Shown: positions 12,640-22,554, counted from the first letter of the stretch. The stretch is 64,000 nt of DNA from Pseudophaeobacter sp. EL27 (GCF_900313025.1 NZ_OMPQ01000009.1:12-64011); one strand, 5' to 3'. Program-made: numbers and translations. The notes: generated by a model not told the origin, from the letters alone.

Positions 12640-13866
12640 CTACTCCTCGCCCTGCAAAAAGTTGGACCCGGGGGCCTCAGGGTGTTGCGCAGGCTCAGGC
12701 GCTTGACGTCCGCGGCCACGCGGCACCGCAAAGGCCTTTACCATGAGGTCGATATCCTTGCGCAGCTCCGCCAGGCTCTCCTGGCGACCGGCAGAAATCT
12801 CTTCCAGGATGCGCAGCATCTGAACGTCGATGGAGCGCAACCGCATACGGCTTTCGGCATCCATGCCAACATCACCATGGGCGCGCATGATTTCGGTGAG
12901 GGTCTCCTGCCCCACCGCGACGCGATCCAGCGCGTTGGAAATGCTGGTGGCCTGGTCCTGCCGGGCATTCATATCGGTAATCGCATCCACCAATTGCGAC
13001 AGCTTGTTATCAACCTCGGCACGGCTGGAGGCATTCTGCGCAAACATCGCCTGCAGCGCATCCATCTGTTCCGCCATAGTGTCCAGCACTTCGGAGACAA
13101 CCCCAGTCTCGCCAGTACCGCTGCCCTCTTCACCAGAGGAAAAGCTTACCCGCGTGAAGGAGGAAAGCCATTCTTCCAATTCGCGGTAGAACCGGTTCTG
13201 GCCGTGACCCGCAAAAAGCTCCAACAGACCGACGATCAATGATCCCGCCAAGCCTAACAGCGAGGAGGCAAAGGCAACCCCCATGCCGCCCAGCTGTGCC
13301 TCAAGCCCGGTCATCAGGCGATTAAACACTGCAATGCTTTCTTCGCCCTCCTGTGGTGCGAGGCTGCGAATGGTATCCACAACTGCGGGCACAGTTGTTG
13401 CCAGCCCATAGAAGGTCCCCAAAAGACCCAGAAAAATCAGTAAGTTGACGATATAGCGGGTGATTTCACGCTCTTCATCCACCCGTTGCGCCACTGAATC
13501 CAGGATCGACCGTGTCGACGAAGACCCCAATTGCATCCGTGCCGCCCGTGAGCGCAGCAGCGCCGCCAGGGGGGCCAGAAGCGAAGGCGCGCTTTTCTCG
13601 CCGCGGCTGCCGCCAGAGGCAAAGCTTTCAATCCAGCGCACAGAGACGATCAACTGGAAGACCTGCCAGAAACAGGCCAGGACACCGATCACAAAGACAA
13701 TGACGATAAATCCGTTCAGCCAGGGATTGGCCTGAAACACCGGCAGCACCTTGGGCAGGGCGACAAAGATACCAAAGCCCGCCAGGCCAAGCGCGATCAA
13801 CATCAGGATGATTTGCCGGACCGGTTGCGAAAACTGCGGCCGCGTCTTGCGGTCTGTATGGGCCAT
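12640..13866 (-). CDS. MotA/TolQ/ExbB-family proton channel protein
   Basis: A 408-residue inner-membrane protein with four predicted helices (about 18-38, 48-72, 157-180 and 198-222). The family signature NLLIFLGLLGTFYGLATTV and the GMGVAFASSLLGLAGSLIVG block are clear. About 180 C-terminal residues form a charged, helical cytoplasmic tail (WLSSFTRVSF onward), longer than in ExbB or TolQ. It is the upstream partner of the coiled-coil MotB-like protein. The pair resembles motor modules of several systems, but no defence (ZorC/D), Tol or TonB gene lies nearby. Confidence 0.85.
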   Translation of the reverse strand: MAHTDRKTRPQFSQPVRQIILMLIALGLAGFGIFVALPKVLPVFQANPWLNGFIVIVFVIGVLACFWQVFQLIVSVRWIESFASGGSRGEKSAPSLLAPLAALLRSRAARMQLGSSSTRSILDSVAQRVDEEREITRYIVNLLIFLGLLGTFYGLATTVPAVVDTIRSLAPQEGEESIAVFNRLMTGLEAQLGGMGVAFASSLLGLAGSLIVGLLELFAGHGQNRFYRELEEWLSSFTRVSFSSGEEGSGTGETGVVSEVLDTMAEQMDALQAMFAQNASSRAEVDNKLSQLVDAITDMNARQDQATSISNALDRVAVGQETLTEIMRAHGDVGMDAESRMRLRSIDVQMLRILEEISAGRQESLAELRKDIDLMVKAFAVPRGRGRQAPEPAQHPEAPGSNFLQGEE

Positions 13867-13942
13867 ATGCGGTGCGATCCTGTCAGTTCTTTGGCGTATT
13901 TGTCACCGGAGCTTAAGGGAAAGAGGCAAAAGCACCAAGGCT

Positions 13943-14473
13943 TTATGCCGTTATTTGCCGCACCCGCATCATCAGCCACTCCAGTTCGGCGTCGCCCAGG
14001 CCAATCTCGCTCAGATGTTCGGCGGTATTGTAGAGATATTCGGTATTGGGACCACGTCCGCCCACCGCTGTGGCGATGATCTGCGCCTGTTTCTCCAGCG
14101 CCATGCCACCGCAATATTGTTCATGATGCGGGTCGATCACATAGGTTACCGCCTCGACCTCTTCGCCGGTGTGCAGGGCGACCATGAGATCGCGCTCCAG
14201 ATAGGCGGATGAAATCAACTCGCGCTCGCGCAGATAGGCCAGGGTTTTTTCTTCTTCGCCACTGGCAACCGACAGGGCCAAGCCCTGGCATTGTGATCCA
14301 GCAATCTCATCCAGCGCCAGCACCAGGCCAGGTGCTTCCTCGCTGCCCCGGTGATGGATCGAGGACATGCAAAAGGAGCGGGCATAGCCCTGCAAAGTTG
14401 CAACCTCACGACGCGCAACCGGAAACCCAGGGTTCCACAGCAGCGATCCATATCCGAAAACCCACATTGTCAT
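13943..14473 (-). CDS. ChaC-like gamma-glutamylcyclotransferase
   Basis: A 176-residue cytosolic enzyme of the ChaC family, which releases 5-oxoproline from glutathione or other gamma-glutamyl compounds. The start MTMWVFGYGSLLWNPGFP carries the YGSL substrate-binding loop. The ELISSAYLERDLMVALH region holds the expected catalytic-acid neighbourhood, and YVIDPHHEQYCGG is the usual C-terminal motif. It is transcribed towards the ExbB-like gene and divergent from the DUF2125 gene. Confidence 0.9.
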   Translation of the reverse strand: MTMWVFGYGSLLWNPGFPVARREVATLQGYARSFCMSSIHHRGSEEAPGLVLALDEIAGSQCQGLALSVASGEEEKTLAYLRERELISSAYLERDLMVALHTGEEVEAVTYVIDPHHEQYCGGMALEKQAQIIATAVGGRGPNTEYLYNTAEHLSEIGLGDAELEWLMMRVRQITA

Positions 14474-14544
14474 GATCTATGGCCCTTTTTATCCGCCGTC
14501 TATAAACAGCAAAATGCAGGCTAAAAAAAGAGGGTCTTTGCAGA

Positions 14545-15546
14545 ATGCGACTGCTGAAATGGCTCAGCCTTGGGGCTGCGGTATGGGTATTGTATTGGGG
14601 GCTGGCGGCCTGGGGGCTGCGCAGCGGCTTAGAGGCCTGGTTTGGCGAGCAACAACGCCAGGGCTGGCAGGTCGCTTATGGTCCGATTTCCACCGGTGGC
14701 TTTCCGTCCCGCCATAGAACCCGGCTTGAGCAGCCGCTGCTAGCCGATCCCGGCACCGGCGTCGCATGGAGCGCAGATTGGATCACGTTTGACAGCCCGG
14801 CACTCTGGCCCGGCGCCCAGAGCCTGCGGTTCCCTGCCACTCCGCAGCGGTTTTCCTTCTTTGACCAGAGCCGCAGCCTGATCGCTGAAGAGATGCGCGC
14901 AGAGCTCCACCTGGCCCCTGGGCTGGCGTTGGAGCTGGAGCAACTCTCACTGACCAGCCGGGCCTGGCAGATCAGCGACCGCGACGGACCACTCTGGCAG
15001 GCGAAGGATCTTGTGCTGGCGATGCGGCAAATGACGCCGCCAGAACAGTATCACCTGAAGGCCGAGGCACAGCAGTTTTCTCCCAGTGCCCTGATGAGAA
15101 GTGGGTATGGCCTGCTAAACGATGATTTCCCGTCGGGTTTTGACGCTCTGGGGCTGCAGGCTGACGTGACATTTGACACCCCCTGGGATCGACGCGCCAT
15201 CGAATTACGGCGGCCGCAAATCCGCCAAATCCACCTGGGTCTGGCCAAGGCCCGTTGGGGGGATATGCTATTTAGGGCCGCGGGCACACTACAGGTTGAC
15301 GAAAAGGGACGCCTGAGTGGGGAGCTGGCGCTGCAGGCGGAAAACTGGCGCGCCATTCTGGACATGGGGGAGCGGCTGAGCCTGCTGCCGCCAAGTAGCC
15401 GCGGTGCGGTGGAAAAAATACTGATGCTGTTTTCAACCGGATCAGGCCGCACGGCAAAGATAGATACAACTCTGCGCTTTCATGAGGGCCAGATGTGGGT
15501 CGGCCCACTGCCGATCGGCACCGCACCGCTGCTGGTTCTGCGCTAA
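14545..15546 (+). CDS. DUF2125 domain protein
   Basis: A 333-residue protein with an N-terminal signal anchor (residues 5-26) followed by the DUF2125 opening (YGPISTGGFPSRHRTRLEQP). The rest is beta-rich, as expected for this alphaproteobacterial periplasmic family of unknown function, possibly related to AsmA-type lipid-transport folds (recalled, unproven). AAGAGGGT lies before the ATG. It converges on the extensin gene, with a GC-rich hairpin between them. Confidence 0.85.
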   Translation: MRLLKWLSLGAAVWVLYWGLAAWGLRSGLEAWFGEQQRQGWQVAYGPISTGGFPSRHRTRLEQPLLADPGTGVAWSADWITFDSPALWPGAQSLRFPATPQRFSFFDQSRSLIAEEMRAELHLAPGLALELEQLSLTSRAWQISDRDGPLWQAKDLVLAMRQMTPPEQYHLKAEAQQFSPSALMRSGYGLLNDDFPSGFDALGLQADVTFDTPWDRRAIELRRPQIRQIHLGLAKARWGDMLFRAAGTLQVDEKGRLSGELALQAENWRAILDMGERLSLLPPSSRGAVEKILMLFSTGSGRTAKIDTTLRFHEGQMWVGPLPIGTAPLLVLR

Positions 15547-15647
15547 AGTAAGCACCGTCAAAAGCTTCGTCTGGAGCAACAACGCAGGGGGGGGGCTCCC
15601 GCCTGATCTGGGCATTCCTGCCGAATGCCACGCCTCAGTTGGGCCTG

Positions 15648-15670
15648 GCGCCGCGCAAAATGCGCGGCGC
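15648..15670. terminator. GC-rich hairpin between convergent genes
   Basis: A perfect 9-bp inverted repeat (GCGCCGCGC / GCGCGGCGC) with a five-base loop, between the convergent DUF2125 and extensin genes. No T-run follows on either strand, so it may be a weak or factor-assisted terminator. The same 9-bp stem recurs in the hisG terminator at 56587-56608. Confidence 0.4.
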
Positions 15671-15733
15671 GGTCGCACCTAGAACCAAGGTTACAAAAAC
15701 CAAATACCGGAGCGTTCCAGCCCCGCAGGTTGC

Positions 15734-16636
15734 CTAGCGGCAATAAGGGCCGCCGCGATGGCGGGCCACATCCACATGAAAGTGATCGCGATGATAGCGA
15801 TCTGCCTCAGGTCCCAGCACGGTGCCAAAGGGGCCGCAGGCCGCCTTCCAGATCCGTCTCATGGGTTTGCGAGTTTCACGCGAGGTCCAGCCTTCAAGCA
15901 CCGTCACCAGAGTGCCATCCTCCAGCTTGAAACCCGAGATATCGATGGCCTTGCCGCGCCCATGTTCCGAGATCCGCCCCCCGGGGCGATTGTTACGGGT
16001 GCGGCAGGCGTAATGCGCCGCGACGCGCAGGCTGACAACCTTGTTGCGGCGACCAAAGGCCGTCTCAACATCCTTGGATACCCAGTTTTTCAACGCCTCG
16101 GCCATCTCGCAGGTCATCACGGAACCCTGGCTGAGCGTGACCCCTGCAACAGAGGTCACTCGTACTGCATCGCTGGCACCACAGCCTGGCATTGCCGCCT
16201 CGACTGCGCCGATGGCCTTGCCTTGGATTTCAATATCGCCACAGACCGAGCCTTTGCGCTGGCGGCGGCGCTTGAACAAGGCCTGCTCGACAACGGTGTC
16301 GGGGCGCACAAAGGGCACCAGGGACTGATCCAAAACACTGGGCACCAGATCAACAGGCAAGGCAGCTGCCGCCAAAATCTGCGCTGAAACGGGTCGTACA
16401 ACAGGGCGCAGGCCGTCCGGCGTGACCAAACCAATTTGTTCAAGATCAGCCAAGGCACCACCCGACGACTGCGGCAAGGTAGCCGTACTGGTCACAGCCC
16501 TGGAGCTGGCGCGATCTATCGGCCGCAGGGAGACCTCAGGCGCTGAGGCATTCAGCGGGGCTATCCCCGTGACGGACAACACTCCTGCAGCCAAGACCAC
16601 CAAAACGCCCGATCTGATGCGCCCCAGCCCGATCAT
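15734..16636 (-). CDS. extensin-like C-terminal domain protein (putative LAS-type peptidase)
   Basis: A 300-residue exported protein with a hydrophobic N-terminal signal (residues 8-30). The C-terminal half is the extensin-like domain (CGDIEIQGKAIG, then CEMAEALKNWVSKDVETAFG). It contains SEHGRGKAIDI and DHFHVDV, the HxxxxxxD plus HxH metal-ligand pattern of LAS peptidoglycan peptidases, so a cell-wall peptidase role is plausible (inference). Its ATG overlaps the tyrC stop by four bases (ATGA), making it the third gene of hisC-tyrC-extensin. Confidence 0.85.
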   Translation of the reverse strand: MIGLGRIRSGVLVVLAAGVLSVTGIAPLNASAPEVSLRPIDRASSRAVTSTATLPQSSGGALADLEQIGLVTPDGLRPVVRPVSAQILAAAALPVDLVPSVLDQSLVPFVRPDTVVEQALFKRRRQRKGSVCGDIEIQGKAIGAVEAAMPGCGASDAVRVTSVAGVTLSQGSVMTCEMAEALKNWVSKDVETAFGRRNKVVSLRVAAHYACRTRNNRPGGRISEHGRGKAIDISGFKLEDGTLVTVLEGWTSRETRKPMRRIWKAACGPFGTVLGPEADRYHRDHFHVDVARHRGGPYCR

Positions 16637-17553
16637 GATTTATGAGCCCGGCCAAAGTCGGGGGCGGCCGTGTCCTGCCCCGCCTCAATAATGCCGCGAC
16701 GGATGGCACGGGTGCGCGTAAAGTAATCATGCAAATGATCCCCGTCACCAGTACGGATCGCCCGCTGCAGCGCAAATAGCTCCTCAGTGAAGCGCCCAAG
16801 AATTTCCAGCGTTGCCTCCTTGTTGGTCAAAAACACATCGCGCCACATGGTTGGATCCGAGGCCGCAATACGGGTGAAATCCCGAAAACCCGCCGCCGAG
16901 TATTTGATCACTTCGCTGTCGGTGACCCGGCGCAGGTCATCCGCCACACCCACCATTGTATAGGCAATCAGGTGCGGCGCATGGCTGGTGACGGCCAGCA
17001 CCAAATCATGGTGGTCGGCGTCCATTTCATCAACATTGGCGCCCATGCCCTCCCAGAGGGCGCGCAGCTGGTCAACCACCGCCCGGTCGCTGCCCTCAAC
17101 CGGCACCAGCAGGCTCCAACGGTTGTCAAACAACTCGGCAAAGCCCGCCTCGGGACCGGAGTGTTCGGTGCCCGCCAGGGGGTGCGCCGGAACAAAATGC
17201 ACGCCCTCGGGAATATGTGGTGCCACGGCCTCGATCACATGGGCCTTGACCGAGCCCACATCCGAGACGGTTGCGCCGGGTTTCAACACCGGGCCAATCT
17301 CTGACATCACCGGACCCATGGCGCCAACTGGCACGCAGAGCACCACCAAGTCGGCCCCCTCAGCCGCCTCAGCCGCGCTGTCGCAGATCCGATCACACAG
17401 ACCAATGCGGCGCGCGGTATCGCGGGTCTCGGCACTGCGGGCATAGCCGGTGACTTCGCCTGCAAGACCTGCGCGCTTCATCGCCCAGAACATCGAGGAG
17501 GCAATCAGGCCAAGGCCAATAAGGGCAACGCGATTGTAGATGACAGTGCTCAT
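16633..17553 (-). CDS. tyrC: prephenate/arogenate dehydrogenase
   Basis: A 306-residue NAD(P)-dependent enzyme of tyrosine synthesis that oxidatively decarboxylates prephenate or arogenate. The N-terminal Rossmann motif is [13 protein letters not shown]. The [22 protein letters not shown] segment carries the substrate-binding histidine and arginine. [16 protein letters not shown] is typical of the TyrA/TyrC helical domain. There is no chorismate mutase or ACT domain. ATGA overlaps join it to hisC upstream and to the extensin gene downstream. Which of the two substrates is used cannot be told. Confidence 0.92.
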   Translation of the reverse strand: MSTVIYNRVALIGLGLIASSMFWAMKRAGLAGEVTGYARSAETRDTARRIGLCDRICDSAAEAAEGADLVVLCVPVGAMGPVMSEIGPVLKPGATVSDVGSVKAHVIEAVAPHIPEGVHFVPAHPLAGTEHSGPEAGFAELFDNRWSLLVPVEGSDRAVVDQLRALWEGMGANVDEMDADHHDLVLAVTSHAPHLIAYTMVGVADDLRRVTDSEVIKYSAAGFRDFTRIAASDPTMWRDVFLTNKEATLEILGRFTEELFALQRAIRTGDGDHLHDYFTRTRAIRRGIIEAGQDTAAPDFGRAHKS

Positions 17554-18641
17554 ACGGGGACCTGCTGTGACTTGAATTCTGAAATGGCCGCGATCAGCCG
17601 GTGGCAGGCCGCTTCATCGCCGATGGTGATGCGCAGGGCAGTTGGCAGGTTATAGCCGGCCACCCGGCGCACAATCAGCCCCTGGGTCTGCAGATAGCTG
17701 TCACAGGCCTCGGCCTCGGCCTGAGTGGCAAAACGCGCCAGAATGAAATTGGTGCAGGAGGTATCCGAGGCCACGCCCAGCTCTGCCAGGGCGGCGGCCA
17801 GCCAGCTGCGCCATTTGGCGTTCTCTGCCCGGCAATGATCGATATAGGCGCGATCGCGTACCGCGGCCTCGGCCCCGGCCAGCGCTGTTGAGGAGACGTT
17901 GAAGGGCCCCCGCACCCGGTTCAGCACATCAACAATTGCCGCAGGCCCATAGCCCCAGCCAATCCGCGCCCCGCCCAATCCGTAGATCTTGGAGAAGGTC
18001 CGGGTCATAAAAACATTGTCCCGCGCCCGTATGATCTCAGCGCCGGCGTCAAAGCCTTCGACATATTCCGCATAGGCTCCGTCCAGAACCAAGAGCGCGC
18101 CTGCGGGCAACCCATCGGCCAGACGGGCCACTTCAGCGGCAGAAATCATCGTGCCAGTGGGGTTGTTGGGATTGGCAATGAACACCAGTTTGGTGCGCTC
18201 GGTGCAGCCCGCCAGCAGGGCGTCCACATCGGTAACGCGCTCGCGCTCGGTCACTTCCACCGGGGTGGCACCTGCCGCCAGCGCGCTGATGCGATACATG
18301 GCAAAGCCGTGCTCGGTATAGAGCACCTCATCCCCCGGACCTGCAAAACACTGGCACAGGAAGGCTATGATCTCATCGCTGCCCGCACCACAGATGATCT
18401 GCTCCGGGGGTAGCCCCTCAACCTCGCCAATCGCCCCGCGCAGAGCTAGATGGTCCGAGCTGGGATAGCGATGCATCTTGGCCGCCGCCTCTTGCATGGC
18501 TGTAATCGCAAGCGGGCTTGGCCCCAGTGGGTTTTCATTGGAGGAGAGCTTGACGGTGTTGCTCACCCCCGCCACATGGGCCGCGCCGCCCTGATAGAGA
18601 GCGATATCCATAATACCGGGCTGCGGCGTGATCTGGGTCAT
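17550..18641 (-). CDS. hisC: histidinol-phosphate aminotransferase
   Basis: A 363-residue fold-type I PLP enzyme. The [12 protein letters not shown] motif near residue 35, NPNNPTGT, and the PLP lysine in [17 protein letters not shown] are all present. The ATG at 18641 ([11 protein letters not shown]) is preferred to the GTG-type codon at 18683. Because it is in an operon with tyrC, it probably also serves as an aromatic aminotransferase, as HisC homologues often do; this is an inference from context. Confidence 0.92.
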   Translation of the reverse strand: MTQITPQPGIMDIALYQGGAAHVAGVSNTVKLSSNENPLGPSPLAITAMQEAAAKMHRYPSSDHLALRGAIGEVEGLPPEQIICGAGSDEIIAFLCQCFAGPGDEVLYTEHGFAMYRISALAAGATPVEVTERERVTDVDALLAGCTERTKLVFIANPNNPTGTMISAAEVARLADGLPAGALLVLDGAYAEYVEGFDAGAEIIRARDNVFMTRTFSKIYGLGGARIGWGYGPAAIVDVLNRVRGPFNVSSTALAGAEAAVRDRAYIDHCRAENAKWRSWLAAALAELGVASDTSCTNFILARFATQAEAEACDSYLQTQGLIVRRVAGYNLPTALRITIGDEAACHRLIAAISEFKSQQVPV

Positions 18642-18796
18642 ACTTCGGGCTCCTTGGTTCCCCCTCGTAATAGCGAGGCCCAAGCCAATGGGAAAGCGGC
18701 AAGATTACTGCGCCTGCGCAATTGCCACAGGAACGGGCGGTATGGGTCGAAATTGCAAAACCACCCCGCCTGAACCGCGTTGCCATCCCGGGCTGA

Positions 18797-20446
18797 TCAC
18801 TTGGCCTTTTGCAGTTTCTTCAGCTTGGCCTCGGCCTTTTTCTCCACCATGGCGGTGAGATCTTTGCGCAATTTTGCATCCTTGCGCATGGCCTCCTCCA
18901 TGGTCTTTTGCAAAACCTTGGCGGACTGCGAACCATCAGAGCCTTCCAGAGCCTTATTGGCAAAGGCCACAAAGACCTTATCCTGCAAAGCACCCGCCAC
19001 CTCCGCATAGATCGCGGGACCGTGTTTTTTGGCAAACTCTTCTACCGCATCGGCGCCGTATTTTGCCACCAGATCCCCCTTCCAGACCGGATCCATCACC
19101 CGCGGGATCAGTTTTTGCGCCAGGAACCCCTGGGACTTGGCCAGGTAGCTGGAGCCAAACCCAGACACCGCCTTCATCGGCCCAGAAGACATAATGCCCC
19201 CCGAGAGCACCTTGACCACCGCGTCTGTGAATTCTTTCTGATTGGGGGCGCGCCCCTTTTCCACCAGAGGCTTGAACAGCATGATCGCTTCTTTGGCGGC
19301 ATTTTTGACCATCTCGGCACCGACACCGGTGGTGAAAACCTTTTCCATAAACAGGATCAGCGATTTTTGTGAGAAGGTTTGGAACATCTTTGAGGGCAAT
19401 TGGGCCGCCACCTTGGTGGCAATGCCTTTCAGAAAGGTGCCGCTCAGTTTACCGCCTGCAGCCCCTGCAGCCCCGGCAAACATCGTGTCCAGCGCCACCT
19501 TCTTGGCCGCCCCTTCCCAAGTGACCTTGTTGCCCGCCAGATATTCGCCAAACTGCCCGGCGCTGGATTTCATCGCCTCGGTGCCCGCTGCCGCAATGGC
19601 GTGGGCTTTGACAGGGTTCATGCCCTTGGTCGCAACCAGGCGCGCGGTTGCATAGACTTCGATCACCGTAAAGGAGGTCTCGCGTACGATTTCCAGGGTA
19701 AAGACCGCTTTGCTGGCAGTGCCAATGCGGGCCTTGATAAATTTGTCAAAGGCCTTTTGGCCAGTGTTATAGACCCGCGTGGCCTTGGCGTCCTGCTTTT
19801 GCACCTTGGCCCAATCTGGTTTGGACCGGCTTACCAGAGACTTGAGACTACTGGCCTCGGAGCGGGCGTTCAAGATGGGTGTCCAGGGCGGGTCGGTGTT
19901 TTCGTTCAGGGTCGACATGGTGAATTCGGCAATCGCCATCATCATGCCGTCTTCGGCCTGACGGGTTTTTTCCACGTCATTGCAAAAATCCACCCAGCAT
20001 TCCGCCTGCCCCAGCATCATATTGGCTTTGGACAGGATCTCATGTTTGAGCGCCTTTTCTCCGGCCTCAAACTCGCGCATCTCAACCTGCTTGGTCTTGC
20101 CCTCTTCCTTGACCTCATAAACCGAGACCTTTTGGTCATTTGCGATCATCGCCTGCAGCTTGGCCAGCCCCGCCTTCCAGGTGCGCATGCCGGGATCGAC
20201 GATGCCATCGGGTTTCTTGAACCCAAGGGCATTCTTTTGAAAACTGCGGATATCCTTGATCAGCCCCGCGTCGCATTTTTGCGAAATGGCGATTTTGCCA
20301 AAGCCATTGGCCTTGAGCATCAACCGCACCAGCTCCACATCAGCGCCTGCGTTTTTGACCGGTTTGAACTTCCCCTCGCCAGACTTGGCGTCAGGTTTGG
20401 TAATACGGTTTTTATCCCCCACAGGGGCCGACAAATTGAGTGCCAT
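18797..20446 (-). CDS. unrecognised 549-aa protein with peptidoglycan-binding-like N-terminus
   Basis: I do not recognise this protein as a whole. Residues about 30-100 (VELVRLMLKANGFG, IRSFQKNALGFKKPDGIVDPGMRTW) look like a peptidoglycan-binding-domain-1 fold, of the type found at the N-terminus of some phage-tail-like or secretion-system cargo. A charged helical middle (100-260) leads to an Ala/Gly-rich amphipathic region (about 270-420, with DTMFAGAAGAAGGKLSG) and a very lysine-rich C-terminus. There is no signal peptide. It stands alone between hisC and a class V aminotransferase, with GGAG seven bases before its ATG. A toxin or membrane-active cargo is one possibility, not shown. Confidence 0.6.
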   Translation of the reverse strand: MALNLSAPVGDKNRITKPDAKSGEGKFKPVKNAGADVELVRLMLKANGFGKIAISQKCDAGLIKDIRSFQKNALGFKKPDGIVDPGMRTWKAGLAKLQAMIANDQKVSVYEVKEEGKTKQVEMREFEAGEKALKHEILSKANMMLGQAECWVDFCNDVEKTRQAEDGMMMAIAEFTMSTLNENTDPPWTPILNARSEASSLKSLVSRSKPDWAKVQKQDAKATRVYNTGQKAFDKFIKARIGTASKAVFTLEIVRETSFTVIEVYATARLVATKGMNPVKAHAIAAAGTEAMKSSAGQFGEYLAGNKVTWEGAAKKVALDTMFAGAAGAAGGKLSGTFLKGIATKVAAQLPSKMFQTFSQKSLILFMEKVFTTGVGAEMVKNAAKEAIMLFKPLVEKGRAPNQKEFTDAVVKVLSGGIMSSGPMKAVSGFGSSYLAKSQGFLAQKLIPRVMDPVWKGDLVAKYGADAVEEFAKKHGPAIYAEVAGALQDKVFVAFANKALEGSDGSQSAKVLQKTMEEAMRKDAKLRKDLTAMVEKKAEAKLKKLQKAK

Positions 20447-20537
20447 AACAGGGCTCCGAGTAAAAAAATAAACAACTCAGTCAGCCTGCCACAGGATTTT
20501 TAATCTGTCATGGGGGTTTCGCCTTTGCTTTTCCCCT

Positions 20538-21962
20538 TCATGCGGCGCGGGATTGAAAGCGCGCGGTTTTGGGATCTGCCAGATAGGTCTCTGCCAGCTC
20601 TTCGGCCCGCTGTGTCAGATCATTCACGCTGTCGATGATATACTGCACCATCTCTTCCTCCATCAGGTAGGAGAAGTTGAGCCTGACCCAGCCAGGTTTC
20701 TGCAATTCCTTGCCGGATTCGAGCGCCGCGAACAGGGCTTCCGACTCGTCGCGTTCAATGCCCAGCAAACGGTGCGCATAGGGGCCGGCACAGGCGCAAC
20801 CGCCCCGGGCCTGAATGCCGTAGTGGTCGCTCAGCATGCGGGTAAACAATTGCTGGTGCACAGCTTCCCCCGAGATGCCTTTGACCGTGAAAGAGAAAAT
20901 CGGCAGGCGATGTGCGCTCTCGTGACCGAGCAACGTGAGCTGCGGATTAACCGCCCAACCCGCGCGCGCCATTGCGGCAAACCGGGCCTCCTTGGCGGCG
21001 ATTTGCGCCTCGCCCACGGCCTCTTTCACCAAAAAGGTCAGCGCGGCGCGGATATCCCCGATCACATTCGGGGTTCCCGCTTCTTCGCGGGCTGCCAGAT
21101 CCTCGCTGTATTCATGCCCCCAGGGCGAGACAAAGCTGACTGTCCCGCCTCCCGGCCAAGAAGGGCAGCGACGCTGGACTGCACCCGTATTGACCAGCAA
21201 AACCCCGGATGCCCCTGGCCCGCCGGGGAATTTATGCGGCGAGACCACAACGGCATCCTTATGGGCGCCATGTTCGCCTGCCATCGAGATCGGCAGATAG
21301 GGTCCGCCGCCCGCATAGTCCCAGATCACCAACCCGCCTGCGGCATGCATCATGCGGCTGATGGGGTCGGGATCGGTGACAATCCCGGTCACGTTTGAGG
21401 CCGCCGAGAAACTGCCAATGATCAAATCACAGCTGGCGTGGTCGTGTAGCGCACTCTGCAAGGCTGCCAGATCGACACCTCCTTCAGCCGCTTCCGGGAT
21501 CTCGACCACCTTGGCCTTGCTCTCCCGCCAGGGCAGAATGTTGGAGTGATGCTCATAAGGGCCGATAAAGACCACCGGATTGAAGGCCTCATTCACCCCA
21601 AACAGGCTGACCAACCGATTGAGCCCAGCCGTGGCCCCCGATCCGGCAAAGACCACCGCATCCTCTGGCCCGCAATGGGTCACCCGTGCGATCTCAGCCC
21701 GTGCAGCGCGGCGCAACCGGGTGACATAGGAGCCGCAAAAGGACGCTTCGGTATGCGAATTGGCATAGAACGGCAGGACCTGGGAAGTGATGAACTCTTC
21801 GACCTGCCGCAAGGCGCGACCCGAAGCCACATAGTCCGCATAGACCAGTGGTACATCGCCAGCGGGCCCAGGGATCATGACTCCATCGCCAATGACGCCG
21901 CTTGCAAGGCTGCCGTCGGTTGCCGCCAGGGCTAGGTCTTTTTTGAATGCTTCCAGGGTCAT
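20538..21962 (-). CDS. class V aminotransferase-fold PLP enzyme (cysteine desulfurase-like)
   Basis: About 474 residues. A nucleotide-like VFAGSGATAGLNRLVSLFG segment, the PLP lysine in VVSPHKFPGGPGASGVLL, and GGCACAGPYAHRLLG near the C-terminus are typical of the SufS/CsdA-like branch. The cysteine-containing GGCACAG loop sits where the desulfurase active-site Cys would be, but this subgroup is not assured to be a desulfurase. The ATG at 21962 has GGAG eight bases upstream; a GTG at 21989 with AGGAG five bases upstream is an equally good alternative. It is divergent from an Lrp regulator that may control it. Confidence 0.85.
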   Translation of the reverse strand: MTLEAFKKDLALAATDGSLASGVIGDGVMIPGPAGDVPLVYADYVASGRALRQVEEFITSQVLPFYANSHTEASFCGSYVTRLRRAARAEIARVTHCGPEDAVVFAGSGATAGLNRLVSLFGVNEAFNPVVFIGPYEHHSNILPWRESKAKVVEIPEAAEGGVDLAALQSALHDHASCDLIIGSFSAASNVTGIVTDPDPISRMMHAAGGLVIWDYAGGGPYLPISMAGEHGAHKDAVVVSPHKFPGGPGASGVLLVNTGAVQRRCPSWPGGGTVSFVSPWGHEYSEDLAAREEAGTPNVIGDIRAALTFLVKEAVGEAQIAAKEARFAAMARAGWAVNPQLTLLGHESAHRLPIFSFTVKGISGEAVHQQLFTRMLSDHYGIQARGGCACAGPYAHRLLGIERDESEALFAALESGKELQKPGWVRLNFSYLMEEEMVQYIIDSVNDLTQRAEELAETYLADPKTARFQSRAA

Positions 21963-22069
21963 GCGCGCGTCTCCGATTGATCGTTTCACCGATACTCCTA
22001 TGTCAGATGCCCATATTCACCCCCAATGACTGATTGATTTCACCTAATTCTGTGTCATATGATCGTTAA

Positions 22070-22531
22070 ATGACCAATTCTGTAGATCACATTGACTTGA
22101 ACCTCCTACGTGCCCTGCAACGGGATGCCAGCCTGTCGCAACGTGAGCTGGCAGATGTGGTTGGCCTTTCGCAGAACGCCTGTTGGCGACGATTGAAGGC
22201 GTTGAATGACAAGAAGATCCTGCAAGGTGCCACAATGCGCCTGGACCGCGCCCAGCTGGGGCTGGATCTGGTGGTCTTTGTGATGCTGCGTACCCGGCAT
22301 CACTCGGCGGAGTGGCTCGACACCTTTCGCCGCCATGTGCTAACCATCCCCGAGGTGGTGGATTTCCACCGCATTGGCGGCGACTACGATTATCAGCTAA
22401 AGGTCGTCACCCAGGATATGGGCAGCTATGACCGGGTCTATCAGCGGTTGATCAGCGGCGTTGAATTAGACAGCGTGACCTCCTATTTCGCGATGGAAAC
22501 CATCGCCGAGGCCCGCCCATTGCCACTGTGA
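22070..22531 (+). CDS. Lrp/AsnC family transcriptional regulator
   Basis: A 153-residue regulator. The N-terminal winged helix is LNLLRALQRDASLSQRELAD with recognition helix SQNACWRRLKAL. The C-terminal RAM domain senses small ligands, usually amino acids (VVDFHRIGGDYDYQLKVV, GVELDSVTSYFAME). It is divergent from the class V aminotransferase gene across a 107-base control region, so that gene and itself are likely targets. No clear ribosome binding site precedes the ATG at 22070, so translation may be leaderless. Confidence 0.9.
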   Translation: MTNSVDHIDLNLLRALQRDASLSQRELADVVGLSQNACWRRLKALNDKKILQGATMRLDRAQLGLDLVVFVMLRTRHHSAEWLDTFRRHVLTIPEVVDFHRIGGDYDYQLKVVTQDMGSYDRVYQRLISGVELDSVTSYFAMETIAEARPLPL

Positions 22532-22554
22532 ACCCAGATCAGGACACCACAGCC

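Noticed and set aside
12640-13866. Zorya-type defence (ZorA/ZorB)
   Set aside because: A MotA/MotB-like pair is present, but no ZorC, ZorD or ZorE gene is adjacent and the long coil is in the MotB-like partner rather than in the ZorA-like tail.
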